A stretch of DNA of 31,128 bases, from positions 1,448,290 to 1,479,417 of the forward strand of contig BFEA01000268.1 in the NCBI GenBank assembly GCA_003427395.1, written 5' to 3'. The stretch is from Chara braunii. Its lineage: Eukaryota > Streptophyta > Charophyceae > Charales > Characeae. Made by a program: the position numbers and the translations under genes. A model generated the notes under the pieces. That model searched no databases, was not told the origin of the DNA, and saw nothing but the letters and a program-made list of their open reading frames with translations. This document shows positions 21,179-30,948 of this stretch, in pieces; within the stretch, counting starts at the first letter, position 1; each line of letters starts with the position of its first letter.

Positions 21179-22137
21179 GTTTGTGTGTCCTTCCATTCGC
21201 CCTCTACTTTCTGAACAAGTTATGCAGACCAGTGTGTTCTTGATGTTGGTAAGAGTCAAACAAGAGAGAGAAGTCGCACATCATGTTTGGGTCTTTGCAT
21301 GCTTTCTTTCATCTGTTTTGCATGTCTGTTTGGGTCTCGCACTCGAGCTCACTGTGTGTCTTGTTCAAGATTCCCATGGGATGTACTATGTACACCCTTT
21401 CCTCTTTTTGAACAACAGGTTGACTGAAGGCAAGCATATTTTCCTGACAAATCGGGACTTCGAGACTGCAATGAATGGTTTGAACGTCCTCATGTCCAGA
21501 TTCGTGGGTAAAGGCGTTAACCAGTTGTCATTTATGTTGGCAGGAGGCACTGGCCTCTGCTTATTCTCTGCTACAGTTTGTTGGATATTGTCAGAGTTTG
21601 GTATGAAACAGTCGCTTGAACAAGTTACTGTTTGGTATTTATCAAATGAAGAAGCATTCATTGACGTGTGAAAATTGCCCCTTATGCTTTTAGGCTTCTA
21701 GCTTGTGATTTGTAATCTTCAGCCTCCTCTTATTCCTCATGTGCCTCTGAATTGTTTGCTGCTCTGTATAACCTACCATGATTCAGTGGGATAATTGCAG
21801 GCTCCTAAAGACAATGTTGAAACCATACTTGCGTGGTGAGCGGTGCGCTCTTGAGTGGTGTGCGCACATGGGTAGTGCGCAGGGGTATGCGCAACTGGTC
21901 CCCATGCGCGCGCACTATTGAATGTGCCTTTTTGTGTGTGTGTGTGTGTTTGCTGGATTTTGGAGGCAAGGCGTTCGTATAGGCCCGTTGTGTTTTCTTT
22001 TTGTTTTTGTCTTTTTGAGGGCGTACTCGATCTAGCTCGAGCTTAAATGTATCTGACCCACCTACAGCTGGACCTGGATGTATATGACTGCAATTACGTC
22101 CATAGATAAGTGAACGTCCTATTGTGAGTGAGCCTAT

Positions 22138-22243
22138 GGGCCTTGCTCCACCATTCACGTCATGTGCAAAATGAGAATGAATCTTCCGCTAAAACATGGG
22201 AATGTACACCTTTTGTCTTCTGTGCGTGTGGTGGAGCGAGGCT
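22138..22243 (-). mobile_element. MITE-like element, reverse orientation
   Basis: About 106 bp bounded by GGGCCTTGCTCCAC and GTGGAGCGAGGCT. The interior is the reverse complement of the 4986-5107 unit (GAATGAATCTTCCGCTAAAA corresponds to AGCAGAAGATTCATTC there). TAT occurs on both sides (22135-22137 and 22243-22245), a possible 3-bp target duplication. Confidence 0.65.
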
Positions 22244-22289
22244 ATAACGGGTACCGAACTTGGGCCTGTATTTCAACAGTTCAAGGCTC

Positions 22290-22620
22290 GTCGTAATTCT
22301 GGCAGATGTCAGACACTCGCAATCAAAACTAATGGTGGTGTATCTTTCCATGTTCTAACTGAGATTCATTTTGCACATTTGGTGAGTGATGAAGCGAGCC
22401 CCTAATATTCCGGATTCTGGCAGTGGTAGTTCAGAACAACCTGCACTCACCATTGGTTCTGTCGGCAGGTAAGGGGCTCGATCCACTTCTCAACACATGC
22501 ACATACGACAAAAAGTATGGCAGTGCATCTTTCCATGTTCTAGCTCAGATTCATTTTGCACATTTGGTGAGTGATGAATTCTGGCAGAGGTAGTTCAGAA
22601 CAACCTGCACTCACCACGGG
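22290..22620 (+). repeat. MITE-derived 164-bp tandem units
   Basis: TTCTGGCAG followed by GTAGTTCAGAACAACCTGCA at 22415 and again 164 bp later. Each copy is preceded by TTTCCATGTTCTA....GATTCATTTTGCACATTTGG from the MITE interior. A left end GGGGCTCGATCCAC with TAA before it lies at 22473. A right-end-like GAAGCGAGCCCC followed by TAA lies at about 22391-22405. The arrangement suggests a nested or unequally duplicated MITE. Confidence 0.7.
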
Positions 22621-22636
22621 TTCCGGCGGAAGGTAA

Positions 22637-22753
22637 GGGCCTCACTCCACTTCTCACCACATGCACACAAGACAAAGTATGACAGTGTATCTTTCCATGT
22701 GCAAGTGGGAGACTCATTTTCACTTTGTACATTTGGTTAGTGGAGCGAGGCCC
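22637..22753 (+). mobile_element. MITE-like element with best terminal inverted repeats
   Basis: 117 bp from GGGCCTCACTCCACT to AGTGGAGCGAGGCCC. The ends are complementary at 14 of 15 positions, with weaker complementarity continuing inward. It has no coding capacity. TAA precedes the left end. Confidence 0.72.
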
Positions 22754-23320
22754 GTACGTGGAAATAGCCCGTCGACATACCCTCATCATGACTGTACAGG
22801 ACACAAAGACAGCAATATGGTGGGTATTCCACAGAGCAGGATGCTTTCTCATCATGACTGTATCAGACCACTGAAAAGCCTCCGAGACATAGAAGATAGC
22901 ATGCACAGGAACACCAGAACACACAACACAGTTTTTGGGGCTGAGCCCAGTCCTGAAACAAATTTGCCCAGTCCATCTCTTCATTTTTGCGGGATGGGGG
23001 GGGGCTATGATTCAGGGCCCCCCGCCCGAGTTTTTCTTTGGGGGCGGGGAACTCCAGTTTTCACCCTTGTTGCGCACTGGGCACACACGCGACATGCACA
23101 ATTTGCAGTGCGCCTCTTGTGCATGACTGGCGCGCACGCGATGTGCTTCCGCATAAGTATTACTAATTATGTCAACGGACATGGGGCAGGATCTGTATGT
23201 AGTGATGTTGGTTGGGACCTGTTGTGGCGATGAGCTTTGGTGGTCTTTATAAAAAGAGTACTTGCATGGGAAGTGTGCATGTTGTATAAAGGCTTACAAG
23301 TTAACTTTTCCTCTTTTCAG

Positions 23321-23446
23321 ACCTTGATTTCGAAACTACGGGAGGCAATGCTAATCGAATCTTCGCCTGCACGTGGCCATGGACTCTGTGGAAATTGTGG
23401 AGTGGTTACTTCAACGTTGGCAACATTAGGCGATCTGAGTGAAGTG
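23321..23446 (+). CDS. TOR: TOR exon (HEAT repeats), fifth in window
   Basis: 42 codons, phase 0 at both ends. It reads TLISKLREAMLIESSPARGH then GLCGNCGVVTSTLATLGDLS and EV. It corresponds to TOR P....AL...L......N..I..G.LATVGDL..VGG. The region RGHGLCGNC replaces the variable Asn-rich loop of land-plant TOR and has two close Cys residues. The acceptor is CTCTTTTCAG. The donor is GTG|GTGGGT at 23447. Joined to the next exon it gives GDLSEV|GGSELRQ. Confidence 0.88.
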
Positions 23447-23970
23447 GTGGGTTTTTACCAGTCACAGAGCCTTTTGCTTCCACCTTTTGCTCCTGTATTG
23501 GTTTTCCCCCCTGTTTGAATCTCTCTGGTCCAGAGATCTATCTGGACCGAGCAGTTGTTGAATTCGTGTTGTCAAGCCAAATGTTATGGTCAACTGTGCA
23601 GTCTGTGAGTTTCCATGTTCCTGGTGTGTGGTTCATCGGGATGTTTTACTGTGCTCAGCTGCGGTTGGTGGTGTTATAGTTCCAACAAAATTTTCTATTT
23701 TCGCTTTGCAGACTGAAGGCCTGGGTGAAGGTCTCAGTTATCGTGGCCACCCCATCTCTTGCTACTAAAACATGCAACGAGGAGATCAGATATGGGTTGA
23801 ATTCTCTAATGCTGCTTATGCAGTTGTGCCTGGCCTTGCATTGTTAACAGAAGTCTAATGCTGCTTATGAAGGTGTGCTTGGCCTCGAGTTCACTCACAT
23901 GATGGTGTGCTTGGCCTCCAGTTCACTGACATGAAACACATATTTGACAAAGGCATCTCTCTGCATGCAG
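23447..23970 (+). other. TOR intron, 0.5 kb
   Basis: Shortest complete intron here. It holds two small direct repeats: TCTAATGCTGCTTATG twice near 23803-23870, and GTGTGCTTGGCCTC.AGTTCACT twice, 32 bp apart, near 23873-23932. No other feature seen. Confidence 0.75.
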
Positions 23971-24101
23971 GGGGGTTCAGAGCTTCGACAGCATCTTAAA
24001 GACCTGCTACCACTGATTGTTCAAGCTCTGCAAGATGACAAAGTGCCTGGAAAGCAGAGGGTGGCAGTCATGACGCTTGGGAAGGTTCTACAGAGCACTG
24101 G
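23971..24101 (+). CDS. TOR: TOR exon (HEAT repeats), last in window
   Basis: 131 bp: 43 codons plus two bases. It reads GGSELRQHLKDLLPLIVQAL then QDDKVPGKQRVAVMTLGKVL and QST, and the codon split at the donor is Gly. Known TOR sequence here is GG...R....EL.PLI..AL.D.....KR.VA..TLG...ASTGYV or QSTGYV, so this exon is the strongest identifier. The acceptor is CTGCATGCAG. The donor GG|GTATGT at 24102 is the best donor in the gene. The following TOR segment (P...YP.LL..LL..L) was not found before 31128, so the next exon lies beyond the window or is unrecognised. Confidence 0.9.
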
Positions 24102-24760
24102 GTATGTGCTTATCTTTCATGACCTTTCCACTTTAGGGGTTTATTTTTGGAAATATTTCACTGGAGTTCTCTGACTGGCCTCTTTTCAGATCGCTTGTCA
24201 GAACTGTGAACCTTGTGTAGCCTTGCCTGGGTGTTTGGTGCATGTGAGTATGCAATGTGTGTAACTTACTAACTTGCTGCTTGATAAATAAGTGATGTGC
24301 TTTGGAGTGGATGCAGTCAAAGCCATTAAATTTCCCGCGCGAGCCATATGTGAAGCTTTTGTACAATTTGACTTACGTTCAGGATCCATCTACAGAAAAC
24401 TGTAGAGCCAAGTGAGCTGCATGCCCACTTCAATGTTTTTCGGGCTCAGTTGTCCAAAACGTCAGTTTCCATGTGTTTTGTGCCCGCCCTTCATCAGGGA
24501 CACATTGTTTTTTGCGACTTTCCGGCGTTTGTGGTAGGCGTCAAAAGCCGTTCATGCTGTGCTATCAAACAGGCTCTCCTGGAGTGGCAGCAGGTTTGTG
24601 GAGCTGATAGTGTCAGTCAGCATGGACTTTTTTTGTCCGTTGTGCCATGTGAAGGATTCTTGCCCAGGTTCAAACCCTGGGAATCACATTTTATTTCCCG
24701 TTTTTTCTGTCGTGTGGTGTGTGTTGAAGAACGGGGCGCAAGACACCACTGCCTTTATGC
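24102..24760 (+). other. Start of final TOR intron, unassigned
   Basis: No coding similarity or repeat recognised. Presumed intron because the exon ending at 24101 has a strong donor. Confidence 0.55.
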
Positions 24761-25430
24761 GCATTGGGCCACATTACTGTGCTCACAGACAACTCTGTCA
24801 TTGCTTGAAAGCCAAGCTTACCCCTCAACAGGCACGCTACCCCTCGACAGGCATGCTGGTGGCGCGAGCTTTCTGAGTTCATTTTCTCAGTTCAGCATAT
24901 GTTGGGGAAGTCGAACTTGGTAGTGGGCGCCTTATCCCGGTGTCCCCATTTCCACCACAATGCCATCGGGATGTCTGCCCTCTCGGTTACCGCCATGGAT
25001 GATTCAGTGGTTGACTTGTCTTGCACCCATTATGCTCGCTGCCCAGATTTTTGCGATATCCATGCAGACTGCGGCAGGATGAGATCGAACTGTCATATGC
25101 CTTACGCGAGAATGGTCTCCTGTGCTGGCATGGCAAATGTGATCCTTCACTGGTCATCTCCGTTTTCACGCCGTAGCCGAGTTCCACGATTGGCTAGCTG
25201 CAGGTCATATAGGTTTCCAGAACGTCTACAATCATGTCTACACATGGCCCAATCGTTCGAGTTTGTCCAGAGTTACATCTGGGAGTGTTGCACTTGCCAG
25301 GAGGTGAACTGTGCGAACCACCATCTGAATGGGTTACTCCAGCCTCTATCACCACGCTGTTGCGGGTGGCCCTGTGCGGGCCATGAATCGCATCCCCATT
25401 GTAGGGATTCGAAAATAGTCCCTGGTTACA
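24760..25430 (+). pseudogene. Gypsy RNase H-integrase fragment, sense to TOR
   Basis: Seen across shifted + frames: TDNS then AKLTPQQAR, EFIFSVQHMLGKSNLVVGAL followed by SRCPHFH (RNase H tail, usually GK.N.VADALSR), a linker, then AAGHIGFQNVYNHVY (H2C2 finger region of integrase) and a C-x2-C-like CCTCQE, ending GLLQPLS. Known: this is the RNase H to integrase-finger junction of Ty3/gypsy polyproteins. At least three frameshifts break it, and neither the integrase core nor LTRs were found nearby. It differs clearly in sequence from the antisense element at 6857-16293, so it is another family. Confidence 0.78.
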
Positions 25431-25784
25431 GGGGAGAAAAGACAAAAGAAAAGGGAAACTGGGGCAGCGGTTGGTTTGCGCATTTTTGCAATCTTCCAAG
25501 GTGGCTGTCAAGGGGCCTTTGTTTCTATCACTGGGTTAGGCGTGCTAGAAACAGGAGTTCTGAAGGAGAGTCTGACTAACCGCAGCATAATCATGATTGT
25601 CGTAACTGCGGCACCAACTCATCTCAGGATGGCTACTGGACTACTATGCTTCACGGACACCAGATGACAGAGGATTGCGTTCTCTTTCTTTTTTTTCTTT
25701 TTAAACAAACACAGCCCCTTCTATTATGGGGGGCATCAGTCCGGTTGCTTATCACCGGCAAGCATGTATCCACCACTCAGAAGA
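25431..25784. other. Unassigned stretch after gypsy fragment
   Basis: Possible further remnant of the same element. A frame with CRNCG and a distant His and Cys at about 25594-25680 hints at a zinc-knuckle-like motif, but spacing does not match CCHC. Confidence 0.3.
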
Positions 25785-25866
25785 GGGGTTGGGGGAAGGG
25801 GGGGAGTGGGGGAGGGGGAGAGGGGGGAAGGGGAGACGGGGGAGGGAAGGGGAACGAGGAGAAGAC
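25785..25866 (+). repeat. G-rich low-complexity tract
   Basis: About 80 bp of GGGGGA/GGGAG runs with more than ten runs of three or more G on the + strand, so it is capable of G-quadruplex folding. Confidence 0.85.
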
Positions 25867-25902
25867 TTAGAGACTTAGAGAAACGACTTCATCCTTGTGG
25901 CC

Positions 25903-27370
25903 CTACCGTCTTCACCCGAAAATAATGCCCGGGCATTGAATATGAATATTACGCCCGACTTGCATTATATTCTTTATAACGCCTGGGCGCTGTAATCAGT
26001 AAATTGGTGGCGACTTCAGTGGGGGCCCAAAATTCCGTAAAAAAAAAAGTTCAAAACATTCTGTAATATACTAAAAAAAATATGCTGTCCAGAATTGCAA
26101 TGCGACCATCTTTTGGCTGAGGGTCAATACAGAATTCCTTATAAACCCAGAAATAAAAAATGAAAACAAAAAAATTAAACCGAAATATGCCCCCTTTCAA
26201 CCCCCTTTGAAACCCATGTATATCCCACTCCCTGCCTTTTCAAACCCATGTGTACTACCTCTACATGGCACTCTGCCCATGGAACATTCAAATATAACGC
26301 CCGGGCGTTCTATTTGAATGTAACGCCCGGGTGCTATATCCAAGGGGCACTATTGCAAGGAAGATGAGCAATAGCGAACTTCAGCAATCGAACAGCATCA
26401 TACACATGAGACCAGATAGTTGAGACCTCGAACCAAAAGCAGAATTGCATCACGAGTTTCACCAAATAAGAGCACACCAAAAGCTCATAATTGACAATGC
26501 TGGAATAGTCTCATCATCATCATCAACGAAGAACCAATGTTGATATCCTATCTGGCGCTCGGCGCCCAGACTACAGATGTCAGATCCTATCTAGCCTACT
26601 CTACAATGCCGCTGATGACGTCAACAGCTCCCCAAAGTACGAGCAGATCTCGGCCAATGCCACACGCTTCAAGCACCAGGTATGTCTCTCGTATCACTCA
26701 CAACCTCGTTCCCCAACTCACAGATGCCACTTGCACCCAAGGACCACCATGCGCCCCATCCAGCACACAGCAGCGCAGCTCGGCTATGGCTGCCTGCTCC
26801 TTCCAGCTCGCCCATGAGTGCGTGAGCGTGGCAGGCGGTAGCGCAGCAGCGCTTGCGCACAAAGCAGCCAGTGCCCGAATGTCCACTGCCGAGGCAGGCC
26901 CTTCCCTATATTGAAGTGGCCTGCTGCTGCGTGCCGTCGTGAGGTACTGGGCCCTGGCCTAGAAGCTTCCACTAGGCCCGACGAGGCTGCGCCTCCATTC
27001 AAGGGAAACAGGCCCAGGGCCTGTGGTGGTTACTAGTGCCCAACTGCCCGCAGACTGGGTTGGGTCCATGCTGCGAATCTCGCCCAGGGCCTGACTCAGA
27101 TGCGTTTGATAAAGATGTCCAGGGCCTGGGCGCGTCCAACCAACTGGCGCTGCACAACTGCCTGAATTTTCCCCGGTTGCGTAGTAGTCCAAAATAGGCC
27201 TCTTGGGGTCTGTCGAGCCTGCCTTCACTTAGGGCGGCCAACGCTGTTGCAAATAGGGGACCAGTAGGGCTTATCGAGGCCTTGTGCCTCACACTATACT
27301 CGAAGGGGCGTTATATTTGAGGGGGCGTTCTATTCGAGGGGGTATGTTGAATATCGGGTGAAGACGGTAG
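25903..27370. mobile_element. Candidate non-autonomous DNA transposon with 17-bp terminal inverted repeats
   Basis: The left end CTACCGTCTTCACCCGA (25903-25919) is the exact reverse complement of the right end at 27354-27370. Both ends carry subterminal CGCCCGGGCG-type motifs spaced by A/T-rich sequence: left at about 25927, 25954, 25979, 26296 and 26331, with degenerate GGGGCG forms at the right, 27305-27330. The 14-bp AACGCCCGGGCGTT at 26296-26309 is a perfect palindrome. The interior has repeated CCAGGGCCTG (about 27011-27125). No transposase was recognised in the longest frames (about 125 and 97 residues). No target duplication is evident (GCC left, TCA right), so the class is uncertain. 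Confidence 0.6.
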
Positions 27371-28460
27371 TCACCTGCCGAAGGGGGGACTGCTACAACC
27401 CACACCTGGCTCTTCTTCAGAGGTTCACCTGCTGATCGGGGAGGCTTACTAGCAGCACCCAGTCACACAGGAGCGGGATCACAAGAGGTGGGGGGGGGGG
27501 GTTCCCTATCGCCATCTCAAGGATTGCATTCTCCTTTTTTTTGCCAGATGGATTTCGAGGACCCGGAGGAGTCACTTCGACGTGGCACCATGATGCCATG
27601 ACCTATGCTAATGCTCAGATCACAAGGCGTGATCTGTGCCAACGCTTACTGGACTGACTGGAACGTCTTCGTGAGGATGCTACCCTAACTCTAATGTTAA
27701 GGACGGCCCGGGCACAGGTGGGGTCCATCTATATACGGTCCATCTGTGCCTCATCCCGCAGACTCTATGGGCAGCGAACCACTCTTCTACTAAGATGTGA
27801 TATCCCGCCCTCCCCTATCCTAAGCATGATGCCTTTCCTACCCAAGGCATGATGCCTTTCCTACCCAAGGCTCGCCAAGGATTTACAATCCCTACACTTA
27901 CAGAAATCCCTAACGTGAGAATTCGGTGATCCGGGCTGCCCGCGGTCCTACTGGCCTGACGGTCCGGATTTCCGTGCGATCTTAAGACTTTAAGACCTTA
28001 AGATCGTGCGACGATCCAGGCCATCTGGCATGGCCTGACGGCCTGGACAGCCTGGATCATCACGCGATCTTAAAGTCTTAAGATCACGAGAGGATCCAAG
28101 CCATCTGCCCGGTAGGATTGCGGGCGGCCTGGATCGTTGCGCCGGTTGAAAAGAGGGCCCATCGCAGGGCTGCCTGCCTGGGCAAAAACTGGTCCCATGT
28201 GGGGCATAGTTTTCTTTCTTGAATAGCGGGCAACACAACATGCACTCGCACAGGCGGGAACGAGACAACACGCACTCACAAGGACACCCGCCCGTGCAAG
28301 CACACACACGGACACACACACAAATGCACGCCCGCACGCAGGCAAATGCATCATGGATAGACTGTCGGGGTTCAACCTCCTGATTGGTGAAAGTCCAACG
28401 AAACAGTCTGGCACAGTCATGCTTTTTTCGTGGAGTTCACACAGCCACATGAAGAGTGCA
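27371..28460. other. Unassigned sequence with an inverted-repeat cluster
   Basis: No gene recognised. A 23-bp tandem duplication (GCATGATGCCTTTCCTACCC at 27824 and 27847) is present. Around 27975-28090, GATCTTAAGACTTT and AAAGTCTTAAGATC form an inverted pair, flanked by GGCCTGGAT/ATCCAGGCC motifs. Confidence 0.5.
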
Positions 28461-28462
<2 letters not shown>

Positions 28463-28515
<53 letters not shown>

Positions 28516-28516
28516 G
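28463..28516. repeat. Compound (TG)n(AG)n microsatellite
   Basis: About 16 TG units are followed directly by about 11 AG units. Confidence 0.95.
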
Positions 28517-28817
28517 CACCACCTTGACGACACGGACTGATGAAAATGACGACAAAGACAACAATGAAGATGAAAGATAAGGAGCATGATTGGCGAAGGT
28601 AAGGTAAGATGGTACTGACGTCAGGAATCTGGGAAGGGGGAAGAAACCATGGCAGCGGCGGACGAGTAAAGCGGACAAGTCCGGAAACCAGACAAGGAAA
28701 CTGGACACGTCCGGAAACCATGGCACCTGCAACTCTTTTAGGCGTCCTGCAGACAATCAAGACCACCCAACCAAACAACAAGGGCGACGAGATCTCAGAT
28801 CCAACCACATCTGAGTC

Positions 28818-28819
<2 letters not shown>

Positions 28820-28856
<37 letters not shown>
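28820..28856. repeat. (CT)n microsatellite
   Basis: About 18 CT units, followed by a short (AATC)n at 28864-28884. Confidence 0.95.
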
Positions 28857-28859
<3 letters not shown>

Positions 28860-28884
28860 GCTGAATCAATCAATCAATCAATCA

Positions 28885-29119
28885 AATATTTGACAGCATT
28901 TCCCCACCCGCATGGGGTCGAAATGAATCACTAGAGAACGGCTGAAACGTCAGCCAAAATGCACAGCACGTCCATACAACCCATGGGGCTGAAACTAGAC
29001 CCAAAAATTCCAAATGCAACGTGAACCAACTGTGGCTGCACTCAGCGAGTCAGCGGCACTACCCACCCCTCATGGGGTCGACACTTCGACAGGAACCATA
29101 AGCGAACTTCGAATCACAA
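28885..29119. repeat. CCCATGGGG-type motif repeats
   Basis: CATGGGGTCGA or CATGGGGCTGA with preceding CCCACCC/AACCC occurs three times (about 28911, 28982 and 29071). The spacing is irregular and no gene is seen. Confidence 0.55.
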
Positions 29120-30212
29120 GATCTAGACTAAAATGGGGAAAGGAGGATGGGCGAAAGAGAGTGCACCATGTGGGGGGAGGGGTGGAAGGAGGAAGTTGAT
29201 GAGGTAGGGGGCAAGTAAAATGAGGAGACAGAGCAGGAGCAAGGCTATGAGGATGGCGGAGACCGTCAATAATATCTCAAGGCCATCAACGTTTCTTTGT
29301 GAAACAAGAACCGAAAAAAAAAAGAGGACGACGAAGACGCGGAGGATGACGGAGACTGTGATGATCATGATGAGGAGGAGGATAAGGGCGCGACGAACGC
29401 GACGAGAAAGATCCGAAGAAAACGAGGAAGAAGGGAAATTATGGAAAAAGATTGCTACGTGGCACAAGTGGGGGAGGAGAGGACGAAGGAAGTCCATGAC
29501 GAGGACCAGATGAGGAGGAGGAGGAGAAAGTTCCGAGGAAAATGACGACAAAGATCCTAAAGAAGACGTGGGGGAGGGGGAGGGGGGAGGAATGGAAAAA
29601 GGGCGCGATGAGGAGGAGGATAAGGGGGCGATGAACAGGACAGGAAAGATTAAGGAATATGGGGAAAAAGAAAAAAGAATGGAAAAAGATTGCCACGTTG
29701 CACAGGTGGGGAAGGAGGGGAGGAAGGGGGGAGGGGAGGACAAAGCAAGTCCATGACGATGACCAGGACGAGGAGGAGGAGAAAGTTCCAAGGAATAGAC
29801 AAAGGTCCTACAGAAGGCGGGAAAAAAGAATGGAAAAACGGCGTCACGTGGCATGAGCAGGGGGGGAGGGAGGTTATGGGAAGTCGATCATGACGACCAA
29901 GAGGAGGACGAGGAGGGGAGGGAGAAGGTCGAAGACGTGGAGGAGCATGAGGTGGAGGACGACGACGACATGAAAGTAGCCCAAAGGTGATAATGAAGAG
30001 GATGAGAAGGTAGAGGTTCGGGAAAGCATGTTGATGTTCATCTGAAAGCAAGTCGATGGTGGGGGGGTGTGAAGAGAAAGCAAGTCGATGAGGAGGACAA
30101 CGAACGGGCGAGGAGGGGGAGGAGGACAGCGACGTCGAGGAGGAGGGGGAGGAGGACGAAGATGTGGAAGGGGGGGGAGGCAGGGGATCACAACGATGTG
30201 GAGGAGGAGGAG
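29120..30212 (+). repeat. Purine-rich decayed tandem array
   Basis: Almost pure GGA/GAAG/GACGA composition on the + strand. A larger period of about 240 bp is visible: ATGGAAAAAGATTGC followed by ACGT.GCAC near 29440 and 29680, with GTCCATGACGA.GACCAG.. and GAGAAAGTTCC after each. Long frames on either strand are leucine/serine/proline or arginine/glutamate-rich composition artefacts. Confidence 0.8.
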
Positions 30213-30321
30213 GCATAGGACGTTGATGGCAAAGATCCGAAATGCCACGTGGCGTGGGCGGGCGGGGAGGGAGAGCAAGCCGCCGAGGAATAGGGAGGAG
30301 GACGACAAAGACCATGACGAG

Positions 30322-30355
<34 letters not shown>

Positions 30356-30473
30356 GGCATAGGACGTTGATGGCAAAGATCCGAAACACCACGTAGCGTG
30401 CGCGGGCGTGGAGGGAGAGCAAGCCGGCGAGGAGTAAGGAGGAGGACGGCGAAGACCATGACGAGGAGAAGGA

Positions 30474-30543
<70 letters not shown>

Positions 30544-30712
30544 TGGGAGAGGATCAACAGGCGAGCAAGACAATGTGGAGGAGGAGGCATAGGACGTTGA
30601 TGGCAAAGATCCGAAATACCACGTAGCGTGGGCGGGCGTGGAGGGAGAGCACGCCGGCGAGGAGTAAGGAGGAGGACGGCGAAGACCATGACGAGTAGAA
30701 GGAAGAAGAGTG

Positions 30713-30748
<36 letters not shown>

Positions 30749-30897
30749 TGGGAGAGGATCAACAGGCGAGCAAGACGATGTGGAGGAGGCATAGGACGTT
30801 GATGGCAAAGATCCGAAATACCACGTAGCGTGGGCAGCCGGGGAGGGAGAGCAAGCCGACGAGGAGTAAGGAGGAGGATGAAGACGATGACGAGGAG

Positions 30898-30948
<51 letters not shown>

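Larger units (their letters stand above)
21179..23320 (+). other. TOR intron, 2.1 kb
   Basis: 21183-21671 is open by chance with no recognised homology. 21835-21915 is rich in GCGC/TGCGCA motifs. 22138-22753 holds a cluster of MITE-like units. 22754-23320 shows nothing beyond GC-rich sequence and the TTTTCCTCTTTTCAG acceptor. Confidence 0.65.
1667..24101 (+). other. TOR: Partial TOR kinase gene, HEAT-repeat section
   Basis: Six exons can be joined in one frame without a stop, about 271 codons in all. Seen: the joined product contains LEDADPLIRQEAA, EPGVRKAFMSCLL, IRELAIKVLGRI, TREECTKLLGVLMRSCPEA, LATLGDLSEVGGSELRQ and LPLIVQALQD followed by TLGKVLQSTGYV. Known: these are collinear with the HEAT-repeat solenoid of TOR, the PI3K-like Ser/Thr kinase that couples nutrients and energy to growth within TORC1. 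The segment corresponds to roughly residues 600-900 of a protein of about 2400 residues. The FAT, FRB and kinase domains are not in the window, nor is the start codon. Inferred: the gene continues on both sides. Introns are 4283, 11116, 3555, 2142 and 524 bp. Another HEAT protein is unlikely because the GDL..GG..LR through STGYV block is characteristic of TOR. Confidence 0.88.

Noticed and set aside
21183-21671. 162-residue frame directly after TOR exon 4
   Set aside because: It looks protein-like in places, but TOR homology passes directly from the exon ending 21178 to the one at 23321. No family is recognised.
25594-25680. Possible zinc knuckle (CRNCG...H...C)
   Set aside because: The spacing between Cys, His and the last Cys does not match CCHC, so it may be chance.
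26537-26914. 125-residue frame inside the inverted-repeat element
   Set aside because: Ser/Ala/Thr-rich with no catalytic or zinc motif. Not supportable as a transposase.
28070-28756. 228-residue minus-strand open frame with THTHTH and SLSLSL runs
   Set aside because: It crosses the compound microsatellite at 28463-28516. Composition explains it and nothing else supports it.
29650-30792. 380-residue minus-strand open frame rich in Leu/Ser/Pro
   Set aside because: It is produced by (GA)n and GGA repeats read in reverse. It has runs of SLSLSL, no domain and no conservation between repeat units.
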